Origin: an uncultured Eubacteriales bacterium
Lineage (GTDB): Bacteria; Bacillota; Clostridia; Oscillospirales; UBA644
DNA: 64,000 nucleotides
Direction: 5' to 3'
Assembly: GCA_934454405.1 (NCBI GenBank)
Contig: CAKSFN010000010.1
Location: forward strand, 36,506 to 100,505
Shown in pieces: positions 7,866 through 17,279 of the stretch. Position numbers and translations under genes: made by a program. The stretch's first letter is position 1. Every line of letters starts with the position of its first letter. The notes beneath the pieces are model-generated. The model saw only the letters and a list, made by a program, of their open reading frames with translations. It did no database searches and had not been told where the DNA came from.

Positions 7866-10634
7866 TCAATGAGGAAAATAGCGTTTCAGATACTGTCCGG
7901 TAAACGACTCGGGAACTTTTGAAACTTCACGCGGAGTACCCGTGCAAAGCACCGTTCCGCCGCCGTCGCCGCCCTCGGGGCCGAGGTCGATGATGTGATC
8001 CGAGCATTTGATAACATCAAGGTTGTGCTCGATAACGACCACGGTGTTGCCCGCGTCCGTCAGTTTTTGCAGAACCTTGATAAGCTTTTTGACGTCCTCG
8101 GAGTGAAGCCCCGTCGTCGGTTCGTCCAGAATATATATCGTTTTGCCCGTGGAGCGCTTCGAAAGCTCCGTAGCCAGCTTGATTCTCTGCGCCTCGCCGC
8201 CCGAAAGAGTGGTGGACGGCTGACCTATCTTTATATATCCGAGACCGACATCGTAAAGGGTTGCGAGCTTTCTGTAAACATTCGGTATATTCTCAAAAAA
8301 CTTCAAACCCTCCTCGACCGTCATATCAAGAACTTCGTAAATGTTTTTGTCCTTGAATTTAACATCGAGCGTCTCTCTGTTGTAGCGTTTGCCTCCGCAC
8401 ACGTCGCACGGAACATAAATATCGGGAAGAAAGTGCATTTCTATCTTGACGATACCGTCGCCCTTGCAGGCGTCGCAGCGGCCGCCGTCAACATTGAAGG
8501 AGAACCTGCCCGCTTTGAAACCCTTTGCGCGCGCATCTGGCGTCTGCGCAAAAAGCTCGCGTATGTCGTTGAACATTCCCGTATACGTTGCGGGGTTCGA
8601 ACGCGGGGTTCTGCCTATCGGACTTTGGTCTATATTAACGACTTTGTCGAGTTGGTCGATGCCTTCAATGCAGTCGCATTTGCCGGGTACCAGACGCGAG
8701 CGGTTGAGCTTGACCGCAAGCGTTTTGTACAGAATTTCATTTATAAGGCTCGATTTGCCCGACCCGGAAACACCCGTAACGGAGGTGAATACGCCGAGCG
8801 GTATCTCGACATCGATGTTCTTTAAGTTGTTTTCCTTCGCGCCGCGGATAACAAGGGATCTGCCCGTGAGCGGACGCGTTTTTTTGGGAACGGGTATCTC
8901 TTTTCTGCCCGAAAGATACTGTCCCGTTATGGATTTTTCGTTCTTCGCGACCTCTTCGGGCGTGCCCGCCGCAACTATATATCCGCCGTGAATGCCCGCG
9001 CCCGGACCTATATCGACAAGATAATCGGCGGCGCGCATCGTGTCCTCGTCGTGTTCGACAACGATAAGAGTGTTGCCGAGATCGCGCAGTTTTTTCAAAG
9101 TGTTTATCAGTTTTTCGTTGTCGCGCTGGTGAAGGCCTATGCTCGGCTCGTCAAGGATATAAAGCACCCCGACAAGAGAAGAGCCTATCTGCGTGGCAAG
9201 ACGTATCCTCTGCGCCTCGCCGCCCGAAAGCGTTGAGGCGGAGCGCATGAGCGTCAGATATTGAAGCCCGACGCTGCGCAGGAAATTCAGTCTCGATTTG
9301 ATTTCTTTTATTATCTGCGCCGCTATCATCGTGTCGCGCGCTCCGAGTTTAAGATTGTCTATGAAGTCGTATGCTTCGCTGACGGATTTTTTGCAGAGGT
9401 CGATAATGTTTATGCCGCCGACAGTGACCGCAAGCGCCAGATCGCTGAGCCTGTTTCCGTGACATTCGGGGCAGGGCTTGTCGGACATCAGCTGTTCGAT
9501 TTCGGTGCGTACCGCCTCGCTCGAAGACTGCTTATACCGTCTTTCTATGCACGGGATTATGCCCTCGTCCGTTTCGCAGCCGTAAAGTAGCTTGTCAAGC
9601 GCTTCTTTGGGAATATCCTTAACGGGCGTTGAAAGGTTTGCGCCGTAATCGCGCAGAATGGACGCAAAATGGCGTATATAATACGAATTTGAGCTTACGT
9701 TGCCGAAGCCCGTCGCGGCTATCGCGCCGTCAAGAATGCTCAGATCCTTGTTCGGAATTACAAGGTCGGGATCGACCGCCATGGTGAAGCCGAGTCCGGA
9801 GCAGGTCTTGCACGCGCCCGCGGGATTGTTGAAAGAGAACATTCTCGGAGTCAGTTCCTCGATGCCTATGCCGTGTTCGGGGCAGGAATAACGCTGGGAA
9901 TACGTCGTTTCTTCGCCGTCGGGCACGGAAACGACGATAAGCCCGTTTGAAAGCTTGGAAGCCGTTTCGCACGAACCGACAAGACGCATTTTTATGTCTT
10001 CGCGGATAACAAGACGGTCAACAACGACTTCGATATTGTGCTTTTTGTTCTTGTCAAGCGGAATATCCTCGCCGAGGTCGTAAATTATGCCGTCAACGCG
10101 CACGCGGACGTAGCCGCTTTTTCTGTAATCCTCGAAAAGTTTCGCATATTCGCCTTTTCTGCCGCGAACGACGGGCGCAAGGATCTGAATGCGCGTGCCC
10201 TCGTCAAGGTTCATAATCTTATCGACGATGGAATCAAGCGCCTGCTGCTTTATCTCAACGCCGCAGACGGGGCAGTGCGGAACGCCCACACGCGCGTAAA
10301 GAAGACGCAGATAATCGTAAATTTCGGTTATCGTGCCGACGGTCGAGCGCGGGTTTTTGGAAGTTGTTTTCTGGTCTATGGATATGGCGGGCGAAAGCCC
10401 CTCGATATAATCGACGTCGGGCTTTTCCATTTGCCCCAAAAACATACGCGCGTAGGAGGACAGGGACTCAACGTAGCGTCTTTGTCCCTCCGCATATATC
10501 GTGTCAAACGCAAGGCTCGATTTGCCCGAGCCCGAAAGCCCAGTAAAGACAACGAATTTGTCTCTCGGTATTTCAAGGTCGATGTTTTTGAGGTTATTTT
10601 CCCTCGCGCCTTTTACAAGTATCGTATCTCTCAT
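7866..10634 (-). CDS. uvrA: Excinuclease ABC subunit A
   Basis: Damage-recognition ATPase of nucleotide excision repair, 922 residues, slightly shorter than the usual 940. It contains two ABC modules: Walker A motifs GLSGSGKSS near the N-terminus and GVSGSGKSS in the second half, two LSGGEAQRI signatures and Walker B segments ending LDEPSIGLH and LDEPTTGLH. The zinc module CDAC...CDVC with about 19 residues between the pairs is clear in the second half. The gene follows uvrB by 49 bases, the usual uvrBA order in Firmicutes. Confidence 0.98.
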   Translation of the reverse strand: MRDTILVKGARENNLKNIDLEIPRDKFVVFTGLSGSGKSSLAFDTIYAEGQRRYVESLSSYARMFLGQMEKPDVDYIEGLSPAISIDQKTTSKNPRSTVGTITEIYDYLRLLYARVGVPHCPVCGVEIKQQALDSIVDKIMNLDEGTRIQILAPVVRGRKGEYAKLFEDYRKSGYVRVRVDGIIYDLGEDIPLDKNKKHNIEVVVDRLVIREDIKMRLVGSCETASKLSNGLIVVSVPDGEETTYSQRYSCPEHGIGIEELTPRMFSFNNPAGACKTCSGLGFTMAVDPDLVIPNKDLSILDGAIAATGFGNVSSNSYYIRHFASILRDYGANLSTPVKDIPKEALDKLLYGCETDEGIIPCIERRYKQSSSEAVRTEIEQLMSDKPCPECHGNRLSDLALAVTVGGINIIDLCKKSVSEAYDFIDNLKLGARDTMIAAQIIKEIKSRLNFLRSVGLQYLTLMRSASTLSGGEAQRIRLATQIGSSLVGVLYILDEPSIGLHQRDNEKLINTLKKLRDLGNTLIVVEHDEDTMRAADYLVDIGPGAGIHGGYIVAAGTPEEVAKNEKSITGQYLSGRKEIPVPKKTRPLTGRSLVIRGAKENNLKNIDVEIPLGVFTSVTGVSGSGKSSLINEILYKTLAVKLNRSRLVPGKCDCIEGIDQLDKVVNIDQSPIGRTPRSNPATYTGMFNDIRELFAQTPDARAKGFKAGRFSFNVDGGRCDACKGDGIVKIEMHFLPDIYVPCDVCGGKRYNRETLDVKFKDKNIYEVLDMTVEEGLKFFENIPNVYRKLATLYDVGLGYIKIGQPSTTLSGGEAQRIKLATELSKRSTGKTIYILDEPTTGLHSEDVKKLIKVLQKLTDAGNTVVVIEHNLDVIKCSDHIIDLGPEGGDGGGTVLCTGTPREVSKVPESFTGQYLKRYFPH

Positions 10635-10683
10635 ATCTCACATCTTCTTTCAAGCCGTTTTGCGGCGCCGATGAACACAAAAA

Positions 10684-12672
10684 TCACTTTACGCCCTTTG
10701 CCTGCGCCTGAATTTCCTTTATCCTGTCGCGCAGCGTTGCGGCATATTCGAAATCCAGATTCTTTGAAGCGCGTTTCATTTCCGCCGTCAACTCTTTTAT
10801 AAGGTCGTCGAGCTGCTTCGGCGAAAGTTTTCTTGCGTCCACCGCTTTTTCCGCATCTTCCGCAACTTTTTCGGCGGCGGTGAACGCGGCGACGTCGGTT
10901 ATCGGCTTTATTATCGTTTTCGGCGTTATGCCGTGGTCTTTGTTGTATTTTTCCTGTATCGAACGGCGGCGTTCCGTTTCCCTGATGGCGGCTTCCATCG
11001 ACGGGGTAACGGTATCGGCGTACATTATTACTTCGCCCTCCGCGTTTCGCGCCGCTCTGCCTATTATCTGTATCAGGGAGCGTTCGTTTCTCAAAAAGCC
11101 CTCTTTGTCCGCGTCAAGAATAGCGATAAGCGAAACTTCGGGCAGGTCAAGTCCCTCGCGGAGCAGGTTTATCCCGACAAGGACGTCAAACTCTCCCAAA
11201 CGCAGGTCGCGGAGCGTCTGTATACGTTCGAGAGTTTCCGTTTCATGGTGCATATACCGAACGCGCAGGTCAAGCCCTTGCAGATATTCCGTCAGGGACT
11301 CGGACATTTTCTTTGTCAGAGTAACGACAAGCACACGTTCTTTTTTCTCCACGCGTTTCTTTATCTCCGAAACAAGGTCGTCTATCTGACCGTCCGTCGG
11401 ACGAACGCTGACAAGCGGGTCGAGAAGCCCCGTGGGTCTGATTATCTGTTCGACTATCTGCGCGGAATGTTCTTTCTCATAATCTCCCGGCGTAGCCGAA
11501 ACGTATATCACCTGATTGAGTTTTTGCTCAAACTCGCTGAAAAACAGCGGACGGTTGTCAAAAGCGGACGGAAGACGGAAACCGTATTCGACAAGGCTTT
11601 CTTTTCTTGCCCTGTCGCCGCCGCTCATACCGCGCACCTGCGGCACGGAAACGTGGCTTTCGTCGATGAACATCAAAAAGTCTTTCGGAAAATAGTCCAG
11701 CAGCGTGTACGGGGTCGAACCGGGCTTTCTGCCCGAAAGGATACGGGAATAGTTCTCCACACCTTTGCAGTAACCCACCGTGCGCAAGAACTCCACGTCG
11801 TACATCGTGCGTTCTCTGATACGCTGCGCCTCGATAAGCTTGCCCCTGTCCGTGAAAAACTTTTCGCGTTCCTCCATTTCTCGGATAATTTCATCTATCG
11901 CTTTTTTCAGATGCTCGTCCGTCGTGACGTAATGCACGGCGGGGAATATCACGGCATAATTGATTATTCGCAGTATCTCGCCCGTCGTCGGGTTTATCTC
12001 GCATATCCGCTCTATCTCGTCATCCCAGAACTCAACGCGTATAACCAAGTCGTTCGCGGATGCGGGAAATATCTCCACAACGTCGCCCCTCGCGCGGAAC
12101 ATACCTCTGCCGAGGTCGATGTCGTTTCTCTCAAACCGTATCTTCGCAAGGTTTTTCAGCAGTTCCTCGCGGTCAAGTTTTTGCCCGACACGGAGCGACA
12201 CCATCATATTGTGGTATTCCGCAGGGTCACCGAGCGTGTAGATACACGAAACGCTCGCAACTATTATAACGTCACGGCGTTCAAACAGCGCGGAGGTCGC
12301 GGAATGGCGCAGGCGGTCGATTTCGTCGTTTATCGACATATCTTTTTCTATATACGTGTCCGTGTGCGCGATATACGCCTCGGGTTGGTAATAATCGTAA
12401 TAGGATACAAAATACTCCACCGCATTTTCGGGAAAGAACTCGCGAAACTCCGAGCAAAGCTGCGCGGCAAGGGTTTTGTTGTGGGCAAGAATGAGCGTGG
12501 GACGATTGACATTGGCGATAATGTTCGCCATGGTAAAAGTTTTGCCCGAACCGGTAACGCCGAGCAAAGTCTGTTTTTCATCTCCGTCCAAAATACCTCG
12601 GGTCAACTTTTCGATAGCCTGCGGCTGGTCTCCCGTCGGCTTATAATTCGACACAAGCTTGAATTTATCCAT
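10684..12672 (-). CDS. uvrB: Excinuclease ABC subunit B
   Basis: DNA helicase-like subunit that loads onto damaged DNA with UvrA and recruits UvrC. 662 residues. Walker A GVTGSGKTFTMANI is near residue 40, the beta-hairpin region VSYYDYYQPEAYI near residue 95, helicase motif VI IQIIGRAARN around residue 540, and the C-terminal UVR domain (DLIKELTAEMKRASKNLDFE) that contacts UvrC. An AGGGG-type ribosome binding site precedes the ATG. No obvious clostridial LexA box (GAAC-N4-GTTC) was found upstream. Confidence 0.98.
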   Translation of the reverse strand: MDKFKLVSNYKPTGDQPQAIEKLTRGILDGDEKQTLLGVTGSGKTFTMANIIANVNRPTLILAHNKTLAAQLCSEFREFFPENAVEYFVSYYDYYQPEAYIAHTDTYIEKDMSINDEIDRLRHSATSALFERRDVIIVASVSCIYTLGDPAEYHNMMVSLRVGQKLDREELLKNLAKIRFERNDIDLGRGMFRARGDVVEIFPASANDLVIRVEFWDDEIERICEINPTTGEILRIINYAVIFPAVHYVTTDEHLKKAIDEIIREMEEREKFFTDRGKLIEAQRIRERTMYDVEFLRTVGYCKGVENYSRILSGRKPGSTPYTLLDYFPKDFLMFIDESHVSVPQVRGMSGGDRARKESLVEYGFRLPSAFDNRPLFFSEFEQKLNQVIYVSATPGDYEKEHSAQIVEQIIRPTGLLDPLVSVRPTDGQIDDLVSEIKKRVEKKERVLVVTLTKKMSESLTEYLQGLDLRVRYMHHETETLERIQTLRDLRLGEFDVLVGINLLREGLDLPEVSLIAILDADKEGFLRNERSLIQIIGRAARNAEGEVIMYADTVTPSMEAAIRETERRRSIQEKYNKDHGITPKTIIKPITDVAAFTAAEKVAEDAEKAVDARKLSPKQLDDLIKELTAEMKRASKNLDFEYAATLRDRIKEIQAQAKGVK

Positions 12673-12794
12673 CGTTCACACCCCTTTACACGGTTTGATT
12701 TATCACGGAACGTAATTTTCTTTGCTTTATTTTTTTCGTAATTTTCAATATAAAATCCCGCGAATGTTTTTTCTTCTCACGGGTCAGCCTCTAT

Positions 12795-12803
12795 ATTATA
12801 TCA
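12795..12803 (-). promoter_or_regulatory. Extended -10 promoter element for uvrBA
   Basis: The minus strand reads TGA-TATAAT about 120 bases upstream of the uvrB ATG. A weak AT-rich -35 (TTTATT) lies 17 bases before the -10. The stretch between this element and the pst promoter on the other strand holds nothing else recognisable. Confidence 0.5.
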
Positions 12804-13009
12804 CACTTATTATAAAAAATAAAGGGGGTAAAGCACTATTTTACAAAATAATCGTATGATTTTTCTTAAAACCTGTGTAATATAAACGCCCGAACGGGAA
12901 AAAGTCCTTATCTGTCGGCAAGCCGTTTCAGCGTACAAATTTTATTACGCGCGCGTATGCGTATGAGCCTGAATCCCCGTTCGGAAAAATTTCACCCCGA
13001 AAAGACGAT

Positions 13010-13064
13010 TTTACATGGATTTGACAAAACAAGGCTTTTGTACTTTACGTTCGAGGGGTATACT
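13010..13064 (+). promoter_or_regulatory. Candidate pst promoter with PhoP-like direct repeat
   Basis: TTTACA (13010-13015) and TTGACA (13021-13026) form a direct repeat with 11-base period, the layout of PhoP boxes known from Bacillus (TT-A/T/C-ACA repeats). A TATACT -10 candidate lies at 13059-13064, with TTTTGT 17 bases before it. The repeats would sit about 45 to 60 bases before the transcription start, within the range reported for PhoP-activated promoters. The alternative is that TTGACA is simply a -35 box with a poor -10 (TTTACG at 13044). Confidence 0.4.
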
Positions 13065-13130
13065 ATGAGCGTACAAAGGAAAAAGTACAAAAGAAAGATT
13101 CCGATAACGGAAAAAGGAGAATGTTACATT

Positions 13131-13991
13131 ATGAAAAAGTTTGTAAGCATTATGCTCGCGGCACTTCTTGCGCTGGCACTTCTTGCGGGATGCGGAAGTA
13201 AAGACGCAACCACCACGACCCTGAACGGTACGACCGCGGCAGAAGGGAACAAGGAAGTAAGCGGAACGGTTTCGACCGACGGCTCCACCTCAATGGAAAA
13301 CGTAATCGGCGCACTCGGCGAAGCGTTTATGCAGAACAACAAGAACGCAAAGTTCACTTATAACCCCATCGGCTCGGGCTCGGGCATCACGGCGGTAGCC
13401 GAAGGACGCTGCGATATCGGACTTTCGTCCAGAGCGCTTAAAGACGATGAAAAAGCAAACGGCTTGACCGAAACGATCGTAGCGCTCGACGGTATCGCGG
13501 TAATCGTCAACCCCGCAAATGCGGTAAGCGACCTTTCCGTTGAAAACATCGCAAAGATATACACCGGTGAGATCACTAACTGGAAAGACCTCGGCGGCGC
13601 GGACGCGGAAATCGTTGTAATCGGACGTGAAGCGGGAAGCGGCACCAGAGACGGATTTGAATCCATCACCTCCACCAAAGAGACTTGCAAATACAGACAG
13701 GAACTTACTTCGACCGGCGACGTTATCACAACTGTTGCAAACAACCCGAACGCGATAGGATATGCTTCACTCGCGGCTCTTCAGGACTCGGTTAAAGCAT
13801 TGACGGTCGGCGGTGTTGCTCCGTCGGAAGCAACGGTTAAAGACGGCAGCTACGTTATCCAGAGACCTTTCGTCCTCGTAACGAAAACCGGAGCTCAGCT
13901 CTCCGAAGTTGCTCAGAAGTTCTTCGACTTCGCAACCTCTGCGGAAGCAAACGAACTCATCTCCAAAGCGGGCGCGGTTCCCGTTAAATAA
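13131..13991 (+). CDS. pstS: Phosphate ABC transporter substrate-binding lipoprotein
   Basis: Captures phosphate outside the cell for PstCAB. The 286-residue protein starts with a lipoprotein signal peptide; the lipobox LLAGC puts the lipidated Cys at residue 21. Phosphate-binding family motifs are present: STDGSTSM, NPIGSGSGI, GLSSRALKDDE and REAGSGTRD. The start is the ATG at 13131, preceded by AAGGAGA ten bases upstream; the reading frame is open further upstream but without a ribosome binding site. First gene of the pstSCAB-phoU operon. Confidence 0.97.
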   Translation: MKKFVSIMLAALLALALLAGCGSKDATTTTLNGTTAAEGNKEVSGTVSTDGSTSMENVIGALGEAFMQNNKNAKFTYNPIGSGSGITAVAEGRCDIGLSSRALKDDEKANGLTETIVALDGIAVIVNPANAVSDLSVENIAKIYTGEITNWKDLGGADAEIVVIGREAGSGTRDGFESITSTKETCKYRQELTSTGDVITTVANNPNAIGYASLAALQDSVKALTVGGVAPSEATVKDGSYVIQRPFVLVTKTGAQLSEVAQKFFDFATSAEANELISKAGAVPVK

Positions 13992-14074
13992 CAAACAAAA
14001 CGGACATAAAGCGGCGGCGGGCTCGGACGAAAGATTCGGGTTCGCTGCGTGCCGCGTGAAAGAGGCTTTGTAAG

Positions 14075-14944
14075 ATGAAAAACAAAAAGAGATTATTCGA
14101 AAATATAATACACGGGATATTCCTTGTGCTCGGTCTGATAACGGTCGGCTGTGTGCTGCTCATAACCGTTTATCTGATAATCTCGGGCATTCCCGCAATA
14201 ACGAAAATAGGGCTTTGGGATTTCCTGTTCGGCACGGAATGGGCATCGACGGCGGCGGAACCGAAATTCGGAATACTGCCGTTTATCCTGACAAGCGTTT
14301 ACGGAACCGCGGGCGCAATACTTTTGGGTGTTCCCATAGGATTTCTGACGGCGGTCTTCCTTGCAAAGGTCGCGCCGCCGAAAATGAAAACACTTGTTGA
14401 ATCGGCAGTCAGCCTGCTGGCAGGCATACCCTCCGTTGTTTACGGTCTTGTGGGCATGATAGTGCTCGTTCCCGCGATAAGAAAAATATTCAACGTTCCG
14501 GACGGTGCAAGCCTGCTGGCGGCGATAATCGTGCTTGCGATAATGATACTGCCCTCTATCATAAAAGTTTCGCTGAACGCGCTTGAAGCCGTTCCGAAAG
14601 AATATGAAGACGCTTCTCTGGCTCTCGGCGCAACGCCCACCGAAACATATTTCAGGGTTTCCGTCCCCGCCGCAAAAAGCGGCATCGCGGCGGCGGTCGT
14701 GCTCGGCGTCGGCAGAGCGATAGGCGAAGCGATGGCGGTTATGATGGTTGCCGGCAATGTTGCGAATATGCCGCGTCTTATGGGCAGCGTTCGTTTTCTT
14801 ACAACGGCGGTCGCAAGCGAAATGTCCTATTCTTCGGGACTTCAAAGACAGGCTCTTTTCTCGATAGCGCTTGTGCTGTTCCTCTTCATCATGCTTATTA
14901 ACGCCGCGCTGAACTTCTTCTTGAAAGGACGTAAGAAAAAATAA
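14075..14944 (+). CDS. pstC: Phosphate ABC transporter permease PstC
   Basis: A 289-residue inner-membrane permease with about six helices and the EAA-type loop around residue 185-200 (EYEDASLALGATPTETYFR). It starts 83 bases after pstS with AGAGG upstream. With PstA it forms the phosphate channel driven by PstB. Confidence 0.96.
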   Translation: MKNKKRLFENIIHGIFLVLGLITVGCVLLITVYLIISGIPAITKIGLWDFLFGTEWASTAAEPKFGILPFILTSVYGTAGAILLGVPIGFLTAVFLAKVAPPKMKTLVESAVSLLAGIPSVVYGLVGMIVLVPAIRKIFNVPDGASLLAAIIVLAIMILPSIIKVSLNALEAVPKEYEDASLALGATPTETYFRVSVPAAKSGIAAAVVLGVGRAIGEAMAVMMVAGNVANMPRLMGSVRFLTTAVASEMSYSSGLQRQALFSIALVLFLFIMLINAALNFFLKGRKKK

Positions 14945-14945
14945 T

Positions 14946-15809
14946 ATGAAAAACAACAAAACGTCTTTGAAAAGAAAAGCATACGGGGTCACGATGAACG
15001 TCCTTATGGGAGTCGCGGTAACGCTGACCTGCGCGCTGGTTCTTTTTCTTATCGTATATATCCTTTACAAAGGTCTTCCCAATATAACATGGGATCTGCT
15101 TTCAACCTCGCCGAGTTACCTTTCGGGTACGATAGGCATTCTTCCCGACATTCTCAATACCGTTTATCTTGTTTTGGCTACGCTTGTCTTCGTGCTTCCG
15201 CTCGGGGTAGGCGCGGCGATATATCTGACTGAATACGCAAAGAACAAAAGAATAGTTGCAATAATCGAATACGCGGCGGAAACGCTTTCGGGCATACCGT
15301 CCATCATCTACGGACTTGTCGGAATGCTCTTTTTCTGCCAATTCCTCGGATTCCAGACATCAATAATCGCAGGCGCGCTGACGCTTGTTATAATGAACCT
15401 GCCCACGGTTATGAGAACCACGCAGGAAAGCCTGAAAACCGTTCCGCAGAGTTACCGTGAAGGCGCTTTCGGGCTCGGCGCGGGCAAATGGAGAGTTATC
15501 CGAACGGTTGTTTTGCCGGGCTGTATCGACGGTGTTATAACGGGCTGTATCCTTTCCGTCGGACGAATCCTCGGCGAATCCGCGGCGCTGCTTTTCACGG
15601 CGGGCGTTGCGCACGTCGTAAACGGGCTTTTCGAGGGACTTACAAGTTCGGGAGCCTCGCTGACGGTCGCGCTTTATGTTTACGCAAAAGAGCGCGGTAA
15701 ATTCGACGTCGCGTTTGCGATAGCGGCGATACTGATGATTCTTGCGCTTATCATCAACCTTGCGGCGGCGCTCGTCGGCAAATATTTCAAAAAGAGGAGA
15801 AGTATATGA
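14946..15809 (+). CDS. pstA: Phosphate ABC transporter permease PstA
   Basis: A 287-residue permease starting one base after the pstC stop. Six hydrophobic segments and the EAA-like loop SYREGAFGLGAGKWRVIRTV are visible. Overlaps the pstB start by four bases (ATGA), so translation is probably coupled. Confidence 0.96.
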   Translation: MKNNKTSLKRKAYGVTMNVLMGVAVTLTCALVLFLIVYILYKGLPNITWDLLSTSPSYLSGTIGILPDILNTVYLVLATLVFVLPLGVGAAIYLTEYAKNKRIVAIIEYAAETLSGIPSIIYGLVGMLFFCQFLGFQTSIIAGALTLVIMNLPTVMRTTQESLKTVPQSYREGAFGLGAGKWRVIRTVVLPGCIDGVITGCILSVGRILGESAALLFTAGVAHVVNGLFEGLTSSGASLTVALYVYAKERGKFDVAFAIAAILMILALIINLAAALVGKYFKKRRSI

Positions 15810-16561
15810 GCAATATTATAACCGTTAACGACCTTTGTCTTTGGTACGGAACCACGCAGGCGCTCAAAAACGTCAATATAAATATAGCAAAAAACAGCAT
15901 AACCGCGCTTATCGGACCCTCCGGCTGCGGTAAATCCACGTTTCTGAAAACACTTAACAGAATGAACGACCTTGTGCAGGGAGTGCGCATAACGGGCGAA
16001 GTCAGATACGACGGCAAGGACATTTTTGCCCCCGGCACGGACGTAAACGAGCTTCGCAAAAACATCGGTATGGTATTCCAGAAGCCGAACCCGTTCCCGA
16101 TGAGCGTTTATGACAACATCGCTTACGGACCGCGCACGCACGGCGTTCGCAGCAAGGCAAAACTTGACGACATCGTGGAACGCTCGCTGCGCGACGCGGC
16201 GATATGGGACGAGGTCAGGGACAGACTCAAAAAGTCGGCGCTCGGTCTTTCGGGCGGACAACAGCAGCGTCTTTGCATCGCGCGCGCGTTGGCGGTTGAA
16301 CCCGACGTGCTTCTTATGGACGAACCGACCTCCGCGCTCGACCCCATTTCGACCTCGAAAATAGAAGATCTTGCCATGGATCTGAAAAAGAAATACACGA
16401 TAGTCATTGTTACACACAATATGCAGCAGGCGGTGCGTATATCGGACTACACGGCGTTTTTCCTGCTCGGAGACCTTGTCGAATACGGAAGCACGGAAAA
16501 AATGTTCGAGCAGCCGCAGGATAAACGCACGGAAGATTACATCACGGGGAGGTTCGGATAA
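15806..16561 (+). CDS. pstB: Phosphate ABC transporter ATP-binding protein
   Basis: A 251-residue ABC ATPase energising phosphate import. Walker A GPSGCGKST near residue 36, Q-loop VFQKPNPFPMS, signature LSGGQQQRLCIARAL and Walker B LLMDEPTSALDP. Typical PstB features such as KTLNRMNDL and GRTEDYITG-like C-terminus are present. The stop shares its last base with the phoU ATG. Confidence 0.97.
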   Translation: MSNIITVNDLCLWYGTTQALKNVNINIAKNSITALIGPSGCGKSTFLKTLNRMNDLVQGVRITGEVRYDGKDIFAPGTDVNELRKNIGMVFQKPNPFPMSVYDNIAYGPRTHGVRSKAKLDDIVERSLRDAAIWDEVRDRLKKSALGLSGGQQQRLCIARALAVEPDVLLMDEPTSALDPISTSKIEDLAMDLKKKYTIVIVTHNMQQAVRISDYTAFFLLGDLVEYGSTEKMFEQPQDKRTEDYITGRFG

Positions 16562-17211
16562 TGAGAAGCAGATTTGACGAACAGCTGGCAACGCTGAACA
16601 AGGAACTTATAGAAATGGGCGCGCTCTGCGAAGAGGCGATAGCCGACGCGGCGAAAGCGCTGACGACGGCTGACGAAAAAACGGCGGCAAAAGTGGAGCC
16701 GCTTGAAGCGGAAATAAATCAAAAAGAAAGAGATATAGAGTCTCTTTGCCTGAAAATGCTGCTTCAACAGCAGCCCGTGGCAAGAGACCTGCGTCAGATA
16801 TCCGCGGCTCTGAAAATGATAACCGACCTTGAAAGAATAGGCGATCAGGCGTCGGACATCGCGGAAATAATCACCTTTATCGACAAAAAAGCGGGCGTTG
16901 ACTGCGAAGCGATATGCCTTATGGCGGAAGCGACCATACGCATGGTGACCGAGAGCGTTGACGCGTTCGTAAAAAGAGATGTCGGCATTGCCCAACAGGC
17001 GATAGCGCACGACGACACGGTGGACGATTATTTCCTCAAAGTCAAACGTTCGCTTATAAACATGATAGCCCAAAGACCCGCAGACGGAGAACACGCGCTC
17101 GACCTGCTGATGATAGCAAAATATTTTGAACGTATCGGCGACCATGCGGTGAACATCGCGGAATGGGTCATCTTTTCCGTGACGGGAGTTCACAAAGGGC
17201 AGACCGTGTGA
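16561..17211 (+). CDS. phoU: Phosphate uptake regulator PhoU
   Basis: A 216-residue all-helical protein with two copies of the metal-binding signature: DLERIGDQASDIAE near residue 90 and YFERIGDHAVNIAE near residue 190. PhoU links the state of the Pst transporter to the PhoR kinase and represses the pho response when phosphate is ample. It lies between pstB and a PhoR-like kinase, which fits that role. Confidence 0.96.
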   Translation: MRSRFDEQLATLNKELIEMGALCEEAIADAAKALTTADEKTAAKVEPLEAEINQKERDIESLCLKMLLQQQPVARDLRQISAALKMITDLERIGDQASDIAEIITFIDKKAGVDCEAICLMAEATIRMVTESVDAFVKRDVGIAQQAIAHDDTVDDYFLKVKRSLINMIAQRPADGEHALDLLMIAKYFERIGDHAVNIAEWVIFSVTGVHKGQTV

Positions 17212-17279
17212 CGCTCCGACGAAAAGGGCATACGGCGGAATGCCGTGCGAAAAATGCCCGAAAGAAAGGGACATAAACA

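Noticed and set aside
10933..12741. Long open frame (602 codons) opposite uvrB
   Set aside because: Pure shadow of uvrB on the minus strand; no ribosome binding site and no recognisable domain.
12957..13130. N-terminal extension of PstS
   Set aside because: The frame is open upstream, but the signal peptide and lipobox begin at the ATG at 13131, which has the ribosome binding site; the extension covers the promoter region.
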